From Candidatus Omnitrophota bacterium (GTDB lineage Bacteria > Hinthialibacterota > Hinthialibacteria > Hinthialibacterales > JAKPRU01), in NCBI GenBank assembly GCA_029557025.1, contig JAKPRU010001036.1:1-9956 (forward strand): a stretch of DNA of 9,956 nt, given 5' to 3'. This document shows positions 1 to 6,029 of this stretch, one piece after another; position 1 is the first letter of the stretch; every line of letters begins with the position of its first letter. The notes under the pieces are model-generated. The model had not been told where the DNA came from. It saw nothing but the letters and a program-made list of their open reading frames with translations, and did not search any database. The translations under genes and the position numbers were made by a program.

Positions 1-615
1 GGGGGATTTCTTGGGCGTTTGGTTTGTATAGGTTTTGGAAAGAGGTTTGGCAAATTGTGCCGGGGGAACCGAGCTGTAATGCTCTCCGCTCTCCGGCGGA
101 GTCGGCGGTTCCACGGAGGGTTGCGGTACGCTCTTGTCCGGCTGAGATTCGCCTTTCTGGACGACTGCAATCTGCACAGCGTCTTTGGATTTGACTTTAT
201 TCCGGCCAGGGACGGTCCCTTCTTTGACCTCCTCCTGGAACTTGGCTACCGCTTTCGTCCAACCATCTCGAAGGTCTTCCACGATTGGAAGAACATCATC
301 GATCAACTTGGTATCCCGATGGATATTTGCCTGAACCAGTTGACGATAAACGAAGTCATAAATTGCATAGAGCTGGTTGGCCAAGTCTCCCCCTAGTTTG
401 AAATCGAGCGCGACCATCAATTCAGAGAAGATTCGCTGCACTTTGATCAGCTCGTTGTGGGTCAGTTCGATATCTTTTTCCTCCATTGCCTTGCGGGCAA
501 TGTGGAGTTTCTTGACCGCGGCATCGAACAGCATCACCAGCAACTGCGGCTGACTGGCCGTCTCAATGCGGGTTTTCATGTATCGTTGATATCCATTGGG
601 TGCGGTAGCGACCAC
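1..615 (-). CDS. fliS: Flagellin export chaperone FliS with long C-terminal tail (3' end off window)
   Basis: FliS binds the C-terminal helix of flagellin in the cytoplasm, prevents premature polymerisation and delivers flagellin to the export gate. The translation has the family N-terminus (GYQRYMKTRIETASQPQLLVMLFD, residues 8-31, matching the Y-x(n)-TASPxxLLxMLYDGA pattern) and the helical bundle to about residue 128. It lies 35 nt after fliD, the usual fliD-fliS order. I chose the GTG at 615 because an AAAGGAG ribosome-binding site sits 8 nt upstream; the internal ATG at residue 13 would cut off conserved sequence. FliS proteins normally end near 125-135 residues. This one stays open for 205 codons to the window edge, and residues from about 130 are Pro/Ser/Lys/Gln-rich and look disordered. 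Identity is secure; the role of the tail is unknown. Confidence 0.92.
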   Translation of the reverse strand, partial: MVATAPNGYQRYMKTRIETASQPQLLVMLFDAAVKKLHIARKAMEEKDIELTHNELIKVQRIFSELMVALDFKLGGDLANQLYAIYDFVYRQLVQANIHRDTKLIDDVLPIVEDLRDGWTKAVAKFQEEVKEGTVPGRNKVKSKDAVQIAVVQKGESQPDKSVPQPSVEPPTPPESGEHYSSVPPAQFAKPLSKTYTNQTPKKSP

Positions 616-623
616 GAATTCTG

Positions 624-630
624 CTCCTTT
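624..630 (-). promoter_or_regulatory. Ribosome-binding site of fliS (decides GTG start)
   Basis: The minus strand reads AAAGGAG, followed by 8 nt and GTG. This is the only good Shine-Dalgarno sequence near the FliS N-terminus. It places the start at 615 rather than at the ATG 12 codons downstream, which has no such site. Confidence 0.7.
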
Positions 631-650
631 GGAGAATCTCCGCCCGGCTC

Positions 651-2738
651 TTACTTGGATGCGGCGGTTCCGGCCTGTTCGGTCAGATAGGTCATCAATT
701 GTTGTGACTGGGCCATCGCTGTTTCAACTGCGGTATATTTTTTCCGCAAAGTCTCTTCCATCTTTTCGGCTCGGTCCTCATAACGCTTAATACTATCCTG
801 AAATTGCTTGATGGATTTGGTGATCCCTTCCGACCGCATGGTGATCAGACCGGAAGTGGAATCCGTCAGGAAAGACATCTGTTTGACAAACCGGCTCCCG
901 ATACCCACATCGGACGCCGAGAACAGATTCTTGATTTCATCCAGGCGATCATTCAGCGCACTGGCCAATTTCTCGCTGTCGAAACTCAGCGTGCCCTTGG
1001 CGGACAGTTCCAGTCCGAATTCATTCGCCGTAAGCGTGCCGCCCTCATAAATCTGGGTTCCTGCGATTGTGTCGCTGTAAAGATGTCCTCGAATACCCAA
1101 GTCCAGCGCGGTGGTTCCCGATCCGATATCTTCCACTTTCAAAGGACCGGCAAGTCCATCGGATGTATCAATAATGTTGATTCCGGTTCCCGAACTGTTC
1201 ACCTCCGCCTTCACATTCAGCCCCGCATAATTGATGAGGTACAGCACATCCCCGATGGTTTTTGCCGTGGAAAGATCGACCTCCCCGGATGCGCCCGAGC
1301 GGTCTGTGATTCGGATCGACCCCAGTTTGACTCCGTTACCGTCGTTCATCTCACTCAAATCCATCCCCGGCATCTTGGGAACACGAGTTCCAATGAGACT
1401 CGACAACAACGTCTCGGCCGTTCGCGCGGTGCTGTCTCCCAAAAGGACTCCCTTTTCACCCGTCGATGTGTCGAAAAAGGTCAACTGGTCGATCTGCGCA
1501 CGGGCGCTATTGTAGGCTGTCACAAAGTTCTGCATCGCCTCGCTGATTCCACTCGTGTCCTGCGTGATACTGATTGTTGCAAAATCCGTCTTACTTTCGG
1601 AGATCAGGGCCAGGGATACGCCATCCACCAGGTCGGTAATCAGGTTGTCGGTCCGGTTCACCAATGTTCCGTTATAGGTGAATTGCGCGTTTTCGCCCGT
1701 TTGATCCACATTCTTGAATCCGTAATCCGCAATTCCCAGCGTACTTAACAAATTCTGTGCATCGTTGCTGAATATCGGATTTCCGGTGGCGCTTTTGATG
1801 TTGATCCGGCTGGCAGTCCCGACGGTCATAATCTCGGCGGTGACATCGGACCCGGCCAATCCCGCCGCGTCGTTGATGGCCGTTACAATATCCTGCAGCG
1901 AGTCTCTGGAGAAATCGATATTGACCGTGAAATTAACGCCATCTCCGCCCTGGATGTCGAATGAACCGGAAGGCGAGGTACTGAGACTCAGAAGGGTTCC
2001 AAGCACGGTGCTGCTGCTGCTGAAATCTTCGCTCTGAATGCCGTCAACAATTCCCAATCCCTGAAGAACACTGTCCGGATCATCGAATTGTGTGGGAATG
2101 CCGGTAGTGCTGCGGATTTCAATCCGCCATTTGCTTCCATCCCGGACCGCATCGGCAGAGATATTTGTTCCGGTCGCCGCCGCGTTGATCTTGTCAATGA
2201 TATCCTGCACAGTATCGGTGGCGCTGATCGAATTGGCCCCATCGAGCGTAATCTCGTACTGACCGCCGGCATCGCGGATCGTAAAATTGCCGGACACTCC
2301 AGCCACATCGGTCAGATTGGTGAATGTTTTGGAGATTGCGCCCCGCGCGTTGGCATTCACCGTGTAATCGTAAGAAACCGGAGCGGGATCATCGATCAAT
2401 GTCAGGCTCTTCAAAATGCCGGTGGACCCGACCTCCCGCAGTTCAATTTTGCCGACTCCGTTGGACGCAGCGGACAGGACCATCTTGATCTGCCCCGCCG
2501 CTGTCTCTAGTGTACTCGCTTTCACTCCGGCATTCGCTGAATTGATCTGGCTTGCGATGGTCTGAAGGGAGTCGCTGGAACTGACATGAATTCGTTTCCC
2601 ATTCAGAATAAACTCGCCATCCAGATTCAACGATTCGGTGGCACTTGAAAAATAATCCGTGGATATTTGGTCTGCCTTGGCCAGGTTGTATACCTGCATG
2701 GAGAATCCGCCCAACTCGGCGGACCTCGAAGCCGTCAC
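651..2738 (-). CDS. fliD: Flagellar filament cap protein FliD, main C-terminal part (frameshifted from its N-terminus)
   Basis: FliD (HAP2) forms the cap at the filament tip and folds incoming flagellin subunits. This 695-codon frame holds most of the protein. Residues 1-20 (TASRSAELGGFSMQVYNLA) continue the conserved post-helix region of FliD_N. A long variable middle carries four Flagellin_IN-like motifs, each an amphipathic helix followed by strands, near residues 57-90, 176-213, 280-319 and 494-528. Residues about 580-690 are the FliD_C coiled-coil end, finishing ETLRKKYTAVETAMAQSQQLMTYL. The frame only gains a start through a GTG (2738) that overlaps the stop of the upstream fragment as GTGA. 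A real FliD needs its N-terminal helix, so this is best read as one gene of about 780 codons interrupted by a one-base loss at the CCC run at 2749-2751. The cause is either a sequencing or assembly error or a true mutation. A very weak alternative is translation of two pieces by stop-start coupling. Confidence 0.9.
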   Translation of the reverse strand: MTASRSAELGGFSMQVYNLAKADQISTDYFSSATESLNLDGEFILNGKRIHVSSSDSLQTIASQINSANAGVKASTLETAAGQIKMVLSAASNGVGKIELREVGSTGILKSLTLIDDPAPVSYDYTVNANARGAISKTFTNLTDVAGVSGNFTIRDAGGQYEITLDGANSISATDTVQDIIDKINAAATGTNISADAVRDGSKWRIEIRSTTGIPTQFDDPDSVLQGLGIVDGIQSEDFSSSSTVLGTLLSLSTSPSGSFDIQGGDGVNFTVNIDFSRDSLQDIVTAINDAAGLAGSDVTAEIMTVGTASRINIKSATGNPIFSNDAQNLLSTLGIADYGFKNVDQTGENAQFTYNGTLVNRTDNLITDLVDGVSLALISESKTDFATISITQDTSGISEAMQNFVTAYNSARAQIDQLTFFDTSTGEKGVLLGDSTARTAETLLSSLIGTRVPKMPGMDLSEMNDGNGVKLGSIRITDRSGASGEVDLSTAKTIGDVLYLINYAGLNVKAEVNSSGTGINIIDTSDGLAGPLKVEDIGSGTTALDLGIRGHLYSDTIAGTQIYEGGTLTANEFGLELSAKGTLSFDSEKLASALNDRLDEIKNLFSASDVGIGSRFVKQMSFLTDSTSGLITMRSEGITKSIKQFQDSIKRYEDRAEKMEETLRKKYTAVETAMAQSQQLMTYLTEQAGTAASK

Positions 2739-2992
2739 CGAGACCAGTGGGAGTTGCTGCTGGTGGCCTGCTTACCCTGGAACAGGGACGCATTGCTGAG
2801 TGTCTCTGCTGCCGTCCGAACACCCAGCAGACTGGCGCTTAATGTCTGATATGCTGTCAGCCTTTCCTGGTAAGTAGCAATCCGATCTTCCAGTTTGCTG
2901 ACCGGCGCACGGACCTGCGCATCCAGAATCGCATTAATAATGGAAGTAGTGTCGAACCCTGAGATCAGTCCGTCAATTCCGAGTGTAGACAT
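2735..2992 (-). CDS. fliD: FliD N-terminal fragment (FliD_N, D0/D1 helix)
   Basis: The first 80 residues are a clear FliD_N start: GIDGLISGFDTTSIINAILD at residues 5-24, followed by a long helix (APVSKLEDRIATYQERLTAY). This is the terminal coiled-coil region that packs against the C-terminal helix in the cap. The frame runs into an out-of-family SHWSR and a TGA at 2737-2735. If one C is restored to the CCC run at 2749-2751, the reading becomes SSNSPLVSVTASRSAELGGFSM, which joins smoothly to the downstream frame. The ATG at 2992 has a GAGAGG about 8 nt upstream and a sigma-28-type promoter about 70 nt further up. On its own this 85-residue product would not be a functional cap. Confidence 0.88.
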   Translation of the reverse strand: MSTLGIDGLISGFDTTSIINAILDAQVRAPVSKLEDRIATYQERLTAYQTLSASLLGVRTAAETLSNASLFQGKQATSSNSHWSR

Positions 2993-3063
2993 TTCCGTTA
3001 CCTCTCAGTTCCTGCAAAACTCAACCGACCAGAACTCATTTTCAGTACTTTCCGTCTATCGGA

Positions 3064-3091
3064 TTATCGTCATGTATACGGATTGAGTTTA
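3064..3091 (-). promoter_or_regulatory. Sigma-28 (FliA)-type promoter for fliD-fliS
   Basis: Read on the minus strand, TAAA (3091-3088) is followed after 16 nt by GACGATAA (3071-3064). The family consensus is TAAA-N15-GCCGATAA, so there is one base difference in the -10 and one extra nt of spacing. It sits between the stop of the glycosyltransferase gene (3108) and the fliD ATG (2992), giving a leader of roughly 65 nt. Late filament genes such as fliD and fliS are classic FliA targets, so motif and position agree. A 10-base GC dyad just upstream is too short to call a terminator. Confidence 0.6.
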
Positions 3092-3107
3092 GCGGAACCG
3101 CGTAAAT

Positions 3108-4934
3108 TTATTGCTTTTCAAGCAAGGAACGTGCTAATCGCAGGAAATCTGCACCTCGCTGGACGTAAGTGTAGTGTTTTAAGACTCTTTCCTGGCCCTT
3201 TCGTGCCACCTTTGTTCTCTCGGAATCGTGCCGGAGATAGTAATCGACCTTTTCGGAAAGTTCTTCAGGGGTACGAAACGTCTCCAAATCTCTCCCGATG
3301 GAAAATTCTTCCTCCAAACAGGGCCGGTATTCAGTCAGCAGAAATCCACCGCAGGCCAGGATGTCATAGACACGGATCGTGGGCGAGTCCAGGCATTGCA
3401 CATGAAACAGGTTAAGGTTTATCAAGGAGTTACGATAAATCCATGGTGTCTCTGTCCAATAATCGGGCGCCCACCCGGCGTACGCTTCGGGGATCGTTCC
3501 GGGAATCCTCGAATCGGCCCATCCCGGATCGCCGAAGATCATCAATCCAAAGGGCTTGACAATCTGAAGATAGTTCAGCCGAAGATACATCGATGCGTAT
3601 TCCTCAATCAGTCCCAGCAACTGCCATGAGGGCAAATCGGCGCTTTGTATGGGCAGAGACAGCAGTTCGTTGTGCAGACGGATCGGGTCCGTTCCATACC
3701 ATTCCCTGGTTCGATTCTCGATCATGTTTCGGATCGGGTCAGGGCAGCGCTGTATGGCCCCGGCAAAACCCTGAAGCCGTCTCATGCCGCTGGATCCCAC
3801 AAAAGAAACCGCCGGGGCTTGCCGGCAGCGCGCTGGGCGAGGCACATCCGGCGCTTCCCGAAAACTCGTCGCGGTTCGCAGATGTTCCACCCTCTTCCCG
3901 GTCTTGGATCGGAGACAGGATATATGGTGCGGATCGAAGACAATGAACAGGTCGAAGTGTTCAAAATCCGGCGACAGGAGGTCGAAACGCTGGGGATTGT
4001 CGTAAAACCATGCAATCCGCCGGACTCCCGCCAAGCCCATTTCATGCAGCTCCACCGGCTCAAACCCGCTCCGGTTGAAACTCGCCACAATATCGGGACA
4101 TTCTCCGCAGGTTTCTATCCACGAGATTTCGTTTGCGACAAACCGTGACATACTCGGGGATCGTTCCACACGTTTTACAGAAACCTCGTTTTGTTCCAGC
4201 CCAGCCTGGAATCCCCGCATCTGGTCCTCAAATACCCTTCCGCACAAAATGACAGACTCTCTTTGCTTTCTTCTCGGACTCCCTGATACCACCTGCTTTT
4301 TCCAATTCGCCAGACGTTCCGGGGCGTCGGCGGCGATATTCTCCAATGCAGAAAGAAGATCCTTGAGACCCCGCATTCCCTCTTCATCCGCCTTTGTCCC
4401 CCATGTGACACGGAGACCGCCGCTCAAGAGAGACGGATGCGCTTTCAAAAGAGACACGATCTCCGCATCGGCATTCTCCCCCAGGCATAGAAAAACGGAT
4501 GCGCTAGGGATCAAGACCGACCAATCCAGGCTGGTCAGCGATTCCCAGACTGCCTCCCACCGGTCTTCATGGACCAGAATCTTCAGGTTGGGCCATTCCT
4601 GTGTGGCTTTTTGCAGCAGGATCATGGGCAGATATGCCAAACCGGACCGATAAACCAACACCAGGTTGCTATCCTCAATGGCCAGAGATTCAACCACGGA
4701 ACGGGCTTCGGCAACGGGATCGCTGGGGTCGTGCAGCATTCCTTGAGCGGTCAGGCAGGTCGGATCGCCTTTCAACGGTGGATGAATCTGAAAAAGGGTT
4801 TCTTGCCGCGCAGCTCGTGCTTTACGTCGTGCCGCCAGGAGATCTGCGGCGGTTTTCTCATAATGCTGCCCAAGGAGGACCATGTTCCTCTCCGCAATTC
4901 GGGTAGCGAGATTGGCTTGCTGATCCGGCATCAT
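3108..4934 (-). CDS. Glycosyltransferase, CgeB-like, with Maf-like N-terminal segment; probable flagellin glycosylation
   Basis: This 608-residue cytoplasmic protein has no signal peptide. Residues about 225-600 look like the CgeB/DUF3880 plus glycosyltransferase type of GT-B enzyme. They include RIAWFYDNPQRFD near 305-318, FVGSSGMRR near 378, and the C-terminal nucleotide-sugar half SPTIRVYDILACGGFLLTEY (517-536) followed by FRTPEELSEKVDYYL and the closing helix KHYTYVQRGADFL. Residues about 65-108 (MLHDPSDPVAEARSVVE...LVLVYRSGLAYLP) resemble the N-terminal segment of Maf/DUF115 flagellin-modifying proteins. Its place directly upstream of fliD-fliS suggests it glycosylates flagellin or another filament protein; that is inference. 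Donor and acceptor cannot be read from the sequence. Two ATGs are in tandem (4934 and 4931) with only a weak GGAATAGAGA upstream, so either may be used. I see no clear promoter of its own in the gap upstream. Confidence 0.8.
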   Translation of the reverse strand: MMPDQQANLATRIAERNMVLLGQHYEKTAADLLAARRKARAARQETLFQIHPPLKGDPTCLTAQGMLHDPSDPVAEARSVVESLAIEDSNLVLVYRSGLAYLPMILLQKATQEWPNLKILVHEDRWEAVWESLTSLDWSVLIPSASVFLCLGENADAEIVSLLKAHPSLLSGGLRVTWGTKADEEGMRGLKDLLSALENIAADAPERLANWKKQVVSGSPRRKQRESVILCGRVFEDQMRGFQAGLEQNEVSVKRVERSPSMSRFVANEISWIETCGECPDIVASFNRSGFEPVELHEMGLAGVRRIAWFYDNPQRFDLLSPDFEHFDLFIVFDPHHISCLRSKTGKRVEHLRTATSFREAPDVPRPARCRQAPAVSFVGSSGMRRLQGFAGAIQRCPDPIRNMIENRTREWYGTDPIRLHNELLSLPIQSADLPSWQLLGLIEEYASMYLRLNYLQIVKPFGLMIFGDPGWADSRIPGTIPEAYAGWAPDYWTETPWIYRNSLINLNLFHVQCLDSPTIRVYDILACGGFLLTEYRPCLEEEFSIGRDLETFRTPEELSEKVDYYLRHDSERTKVARKGQERVLKHYTYVQRGADFLRLARSLLEKQ

Positions 4935-5026
4935 TCTCTATTCCGGGACGATCCAGGCTGTTGCATTATGGTAACTCATCAGCGCCCGTGATCCAAACCG
5001 GCAATGTATCCGCCTTAAAAGGAGAC

Positions 5027-5053
5027 GGCCGCAGCTCGGAGTCAACTGCGGCC
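5027..5053. repeat. Perfect 8-bp inverted repeat (stem-loop) in the gap before the glycosyltransferase
   Basis: GGCCGCAG (5027-5034) and CTGCGGCC (5046-5053) are perfect inverted repeats around an 11-nt loop. On the minus strand the stem is followed 6 nt later by TTTT, so it could be a second, weaker terminator behind the 81-codon gene. It could also be a transcript-stabilising hairpin in the leader of the glycosyltransferase mRNA. Confidence 0.5.
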
Positions 5054-5060
5054 TTGGAGG

Positions 5061-5090
5061 AAGAAGAAATAGCGCCTACTCTTAGCGCTA
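5061..5090 (-). terminator. Probable intrinsic terminator after the 81-codon gene
   Basis: On the minus strand, 3 nt after the stop codon, TAGCGC and GCGCTA form a 6-bp stem, extendable to 8 bp with one G-U pair, around a 9-nt loop. A pyrimidine-rich, U-heavy tail (TTTCTTCTT) follows. The stem is GC-rich at its top and correctly placed. The tail is interrupted by C residues, so efficiency may be partial. Confidence 0.55.
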
Positions 5091-5093
5091 CTG

Positions 5094-5339
5094 TCACGCA
5101 AATACGTCAATCAATCGTCCCAACCAGGGAATCCCCGACCTCAATGGTTTTCTACTCAGAATCGATTCCTCAGTAAAACCCGTGTCGCCCATTTCCGCAT
5201 TCTGATTACCCATGCCCATCATTTCATCAAACCGCTCTTTGACCATCTTGGATGTGTTGGAATAATAATTCGCCAGATTCTTCTGCAATGGATTGATGGG
5301 AACCGGCTGAAACAGTTTGTTGCTTTCAATTCCCTGCAT
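5094..5339 (-). CDS. Unrecognised 81-residue protein, probable flagellar-regulon gene
   Basis: I do not recognise this family. The 81-residue product is soluble by eye: no signal peptide, no TM segment, no cysteines. It has a polar N-terminal half with a likely helix (NPLQKNLANYYSNTSKMVKERFDEMMGM, residues 16-43), a Met/Asn/Gly-rich stretch (41-51) and a short C-terminal segment with aromatic and aliphatic residues (IPWLGRLIDVF, 70-80). It does not match FlgM, FliT, FlaG, FlgN or CsrA as I know them. The ATG at 5339 is the only usual start after the in-frame stop at 5372; GGAAAG lies 11 nt upstream and AGGA very close, so the ribosome-binding site is imperfect. Support that it is a gene comes from its context: a near-perfect sigma-54 promoter with a leader of about 53 nt, a hairpin with U-rich tail 3 nt after its stop, and position at the head of the flagellar cluster. 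Function unknown. Confidence 0.6.
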   Translation of the reverse strand: MQGIESNKLFQPVPINPLQKNLANYYSNTSKMVKERFDEMMGMGNQNAEMGDTGFTEESILSRKPLRSGIPWLGRLIDVFA

Positions 5340-5402
5340 GGTCCTGCTTACTTTCCACTGAGTTTGGCTTCAGGCGTTACTGCTTTCGTTTTGCCATCCC
5401 AA

Positions 5403-5419
5403 AGCAACCGGGGTGCCAA
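5403..5419 (-). promoter_or_regulatory. Sigma-54 (RpoN) -24/-12 promoter for the 81-codon gene
   Basis: The minus strand reads TTGGCACCCCGGTTGCT. This is TGGCAC, five bases, then TTGCT, with the invariant GG and GC exactly 10 nt apart, and it agrees with the RpoN consensus TTGGCACGNNNNTTGCW at all but one fixed position. The predicted start of transcription is near 5392, about 53 nt before the ATG at 5339. Sigma-54 with an activator of the FleQ/FlrC/FlgR type drives middle or late flagellar genes in many diderm bacteria, which fits the neighbours. Confidence 0.72.
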
Positions 5420-5466
5420 ATATGGGATGCACGAAGGGATCCCGATTGAATCGCGGCTGAATCCGC

Positions 5467-5503
5467 CGGAGATTTCTCCGATGGTGATTGCAGTAACGTA
5501 CTG
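5467..5503. promoter_or_regulatory. Dyad cluster upstream of the sigma-54 promoter, possible activator-binding sites
   Basis: CGGAGA-TT-TCTCCG (5467-5480) is a perfect dyad about 75-88 nt upstream of the predicted sigma-54 start. CAGTA-ACG-TACTG (5491-5503) is a second dyad at about -99 to -111. Enhancer-binding proteins usually bind palindromes at about -80 to -150, so the position fits. The 9-mer GCAGTAACG (5490-5498) also recurs inverted as CGTTACTGC at 5375-5383, inside the predicted leader. No protein can be assigned from the sequence. Confidence 0.35.
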
Positions 5504-5753
5504 AATATAATCGTCTTATGTTCCGTTGATCGAAATGGAGGAGGCAACACGGAGGATCATTCGGATCGCTGCCAAACCTGTCTTTGCCGGTCTTCTTTTC
5601 GGGATTCTTGGCTTCAAACGGTCAGGAAGAAAGAGGTATTCGCTGCGGCAGAAGAAGGCAAAAAGTTCCCCTTCAGCAGTTTCCGATTTGAAGATAACCG
5701 ACACACGGGTTAAATGGCATCAGAGATTATTCACAGAATTTATGCAGATTTCT
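5504..5753. other. Intergenic stretch with no supported gene
   Basis: Several short frames are open on both strands, but none has a ribosome-binding site, a recognisable product or support from spacing. A plus-strand frame from 5526 (TTG start, one hydrophobic stretch) continues through the promoter and terminator described next to it and is unlikely to be coding. I see no tRNA, no large repeat and no insertion sequence here. Confidence 0.5.
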
Positions 5754-5782
5754 TTGCATTTTGGAATCTTTTGTTGTATAAT
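5754..5782 (+). promoter_or_regulatory. Sigma-70-type promoter for a short RNA or leader
   Basis: TTGCAT (5754-5759), a 17-nt spacer and a consensus TATAAT (5777-5782) make one of the best housekeeping-type promoters in the window. Expected start of transcription is about 5789. The next protein-coding start with a strong ribosome-binding site is far downstream (6030), and an intrinsic terminator intervenes. Confidence 0.65.
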
Positions 5783-5788
5783 AGAGAA

Positions 5789-5871
5789 CGAAGTGAGAGG
5801 TGAAAAACCACTTCATTTCGGCGAAGTCAATGTTTATTGCCAATTGAAACCGCCGCTCAACCGGTTTTTTT
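5789..5871 (+). ncRNA. Candidate short structured RNA (about 83 nt) or terminator-type leader
   Basis: The segment is bounded by a sigma-70-type promoter at its 5' side and an intrinsic terminator at its 3' side, with no convincing ORF inside. Predicted pairing: GAAGT (5790-5794) with ACTTC (5810-5814), enclosing GGT/ACC; a small stem CAAT/ATTG (5828-5839); then the terminator stem. ACTTC can pair instead with a second GAAGT at 5823-5827, so two structures are mutually exclusive. That is typical of a switch but could be chance. I do not recognise it as any known riboswitch or small RNA class. It could be a free regulatory RNA or an attenuated leader of the gene at 6030. Confidence 0.4.
5847..5871 (+). 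terminator. Intrinsic terminator
   Basis: AAACCG (5847-5852) and CGGTTT (5862-5867) form a 6-bp stem around a 9-nt loop. The second arm runs into seven consecutive T residues (5865-5871). The stem is short, but the T tract is good and it follows a strong promoter by under 100 nt. Confidence 0.55.
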
Positions 5872-6029
5872 AACGAGACAGAACGATATGCGAATCCGGG
5901 AACTTGGCATTGATTTTGATACATTGCGTATTCGATTTGTCGGTTTGTCTTGTGAGAGCGCTTGCAAAATGATCTGGTTGAGGACCTTGCAGGAGGACGT
6001 GAGTTATAGTCCGAACAGGAGGTCCAGCT

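Noticed and set aside
804..1748. Long plus-strand open frame (314 codons) opposite fliD
   Set aside because: It is the antisense shadow of a clearly coding fliD region; its translation has no recognisable family or consistent start signal.
2735..2760. Programmed -1 frameshifting as an explanation for split fliD
   Set aside because: No slippery heptamer of the X-XXY-YYZ type and no obvious downstream pseudoknot; a single missing C in a C run is simpler.
5615..5713. Plus-strand frame reading KKEVFAAAEEGKKFPFSSFRFEDNRHTG before a stop
   Set aside because: Protein-like by eye, but there is no start or upstream homologous part; treated as chance or a remnant too short to name.
5526..5873. Plus-strand 115-codon frame with a hydrophobic stretch
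   Set aside because: TTG start without a ribosome-binding site, and it runs through a strong promoter and a terminator stem; composition is not protein-like.
5904..5920. Sigma-54-like TTGGCAT-N5-TTGAT upstream of the gene at 6030
   Set aside because: The -12 GC is replaced by GA and the C of GGCAC is T; too weak beside the near-perfect site at 5403-5419.
5981..6000. Second sigma-54-like TGG...TTGCA
   Set aside because: Spacing between GG and GC is 11, not 10, and the -24 box is poor.
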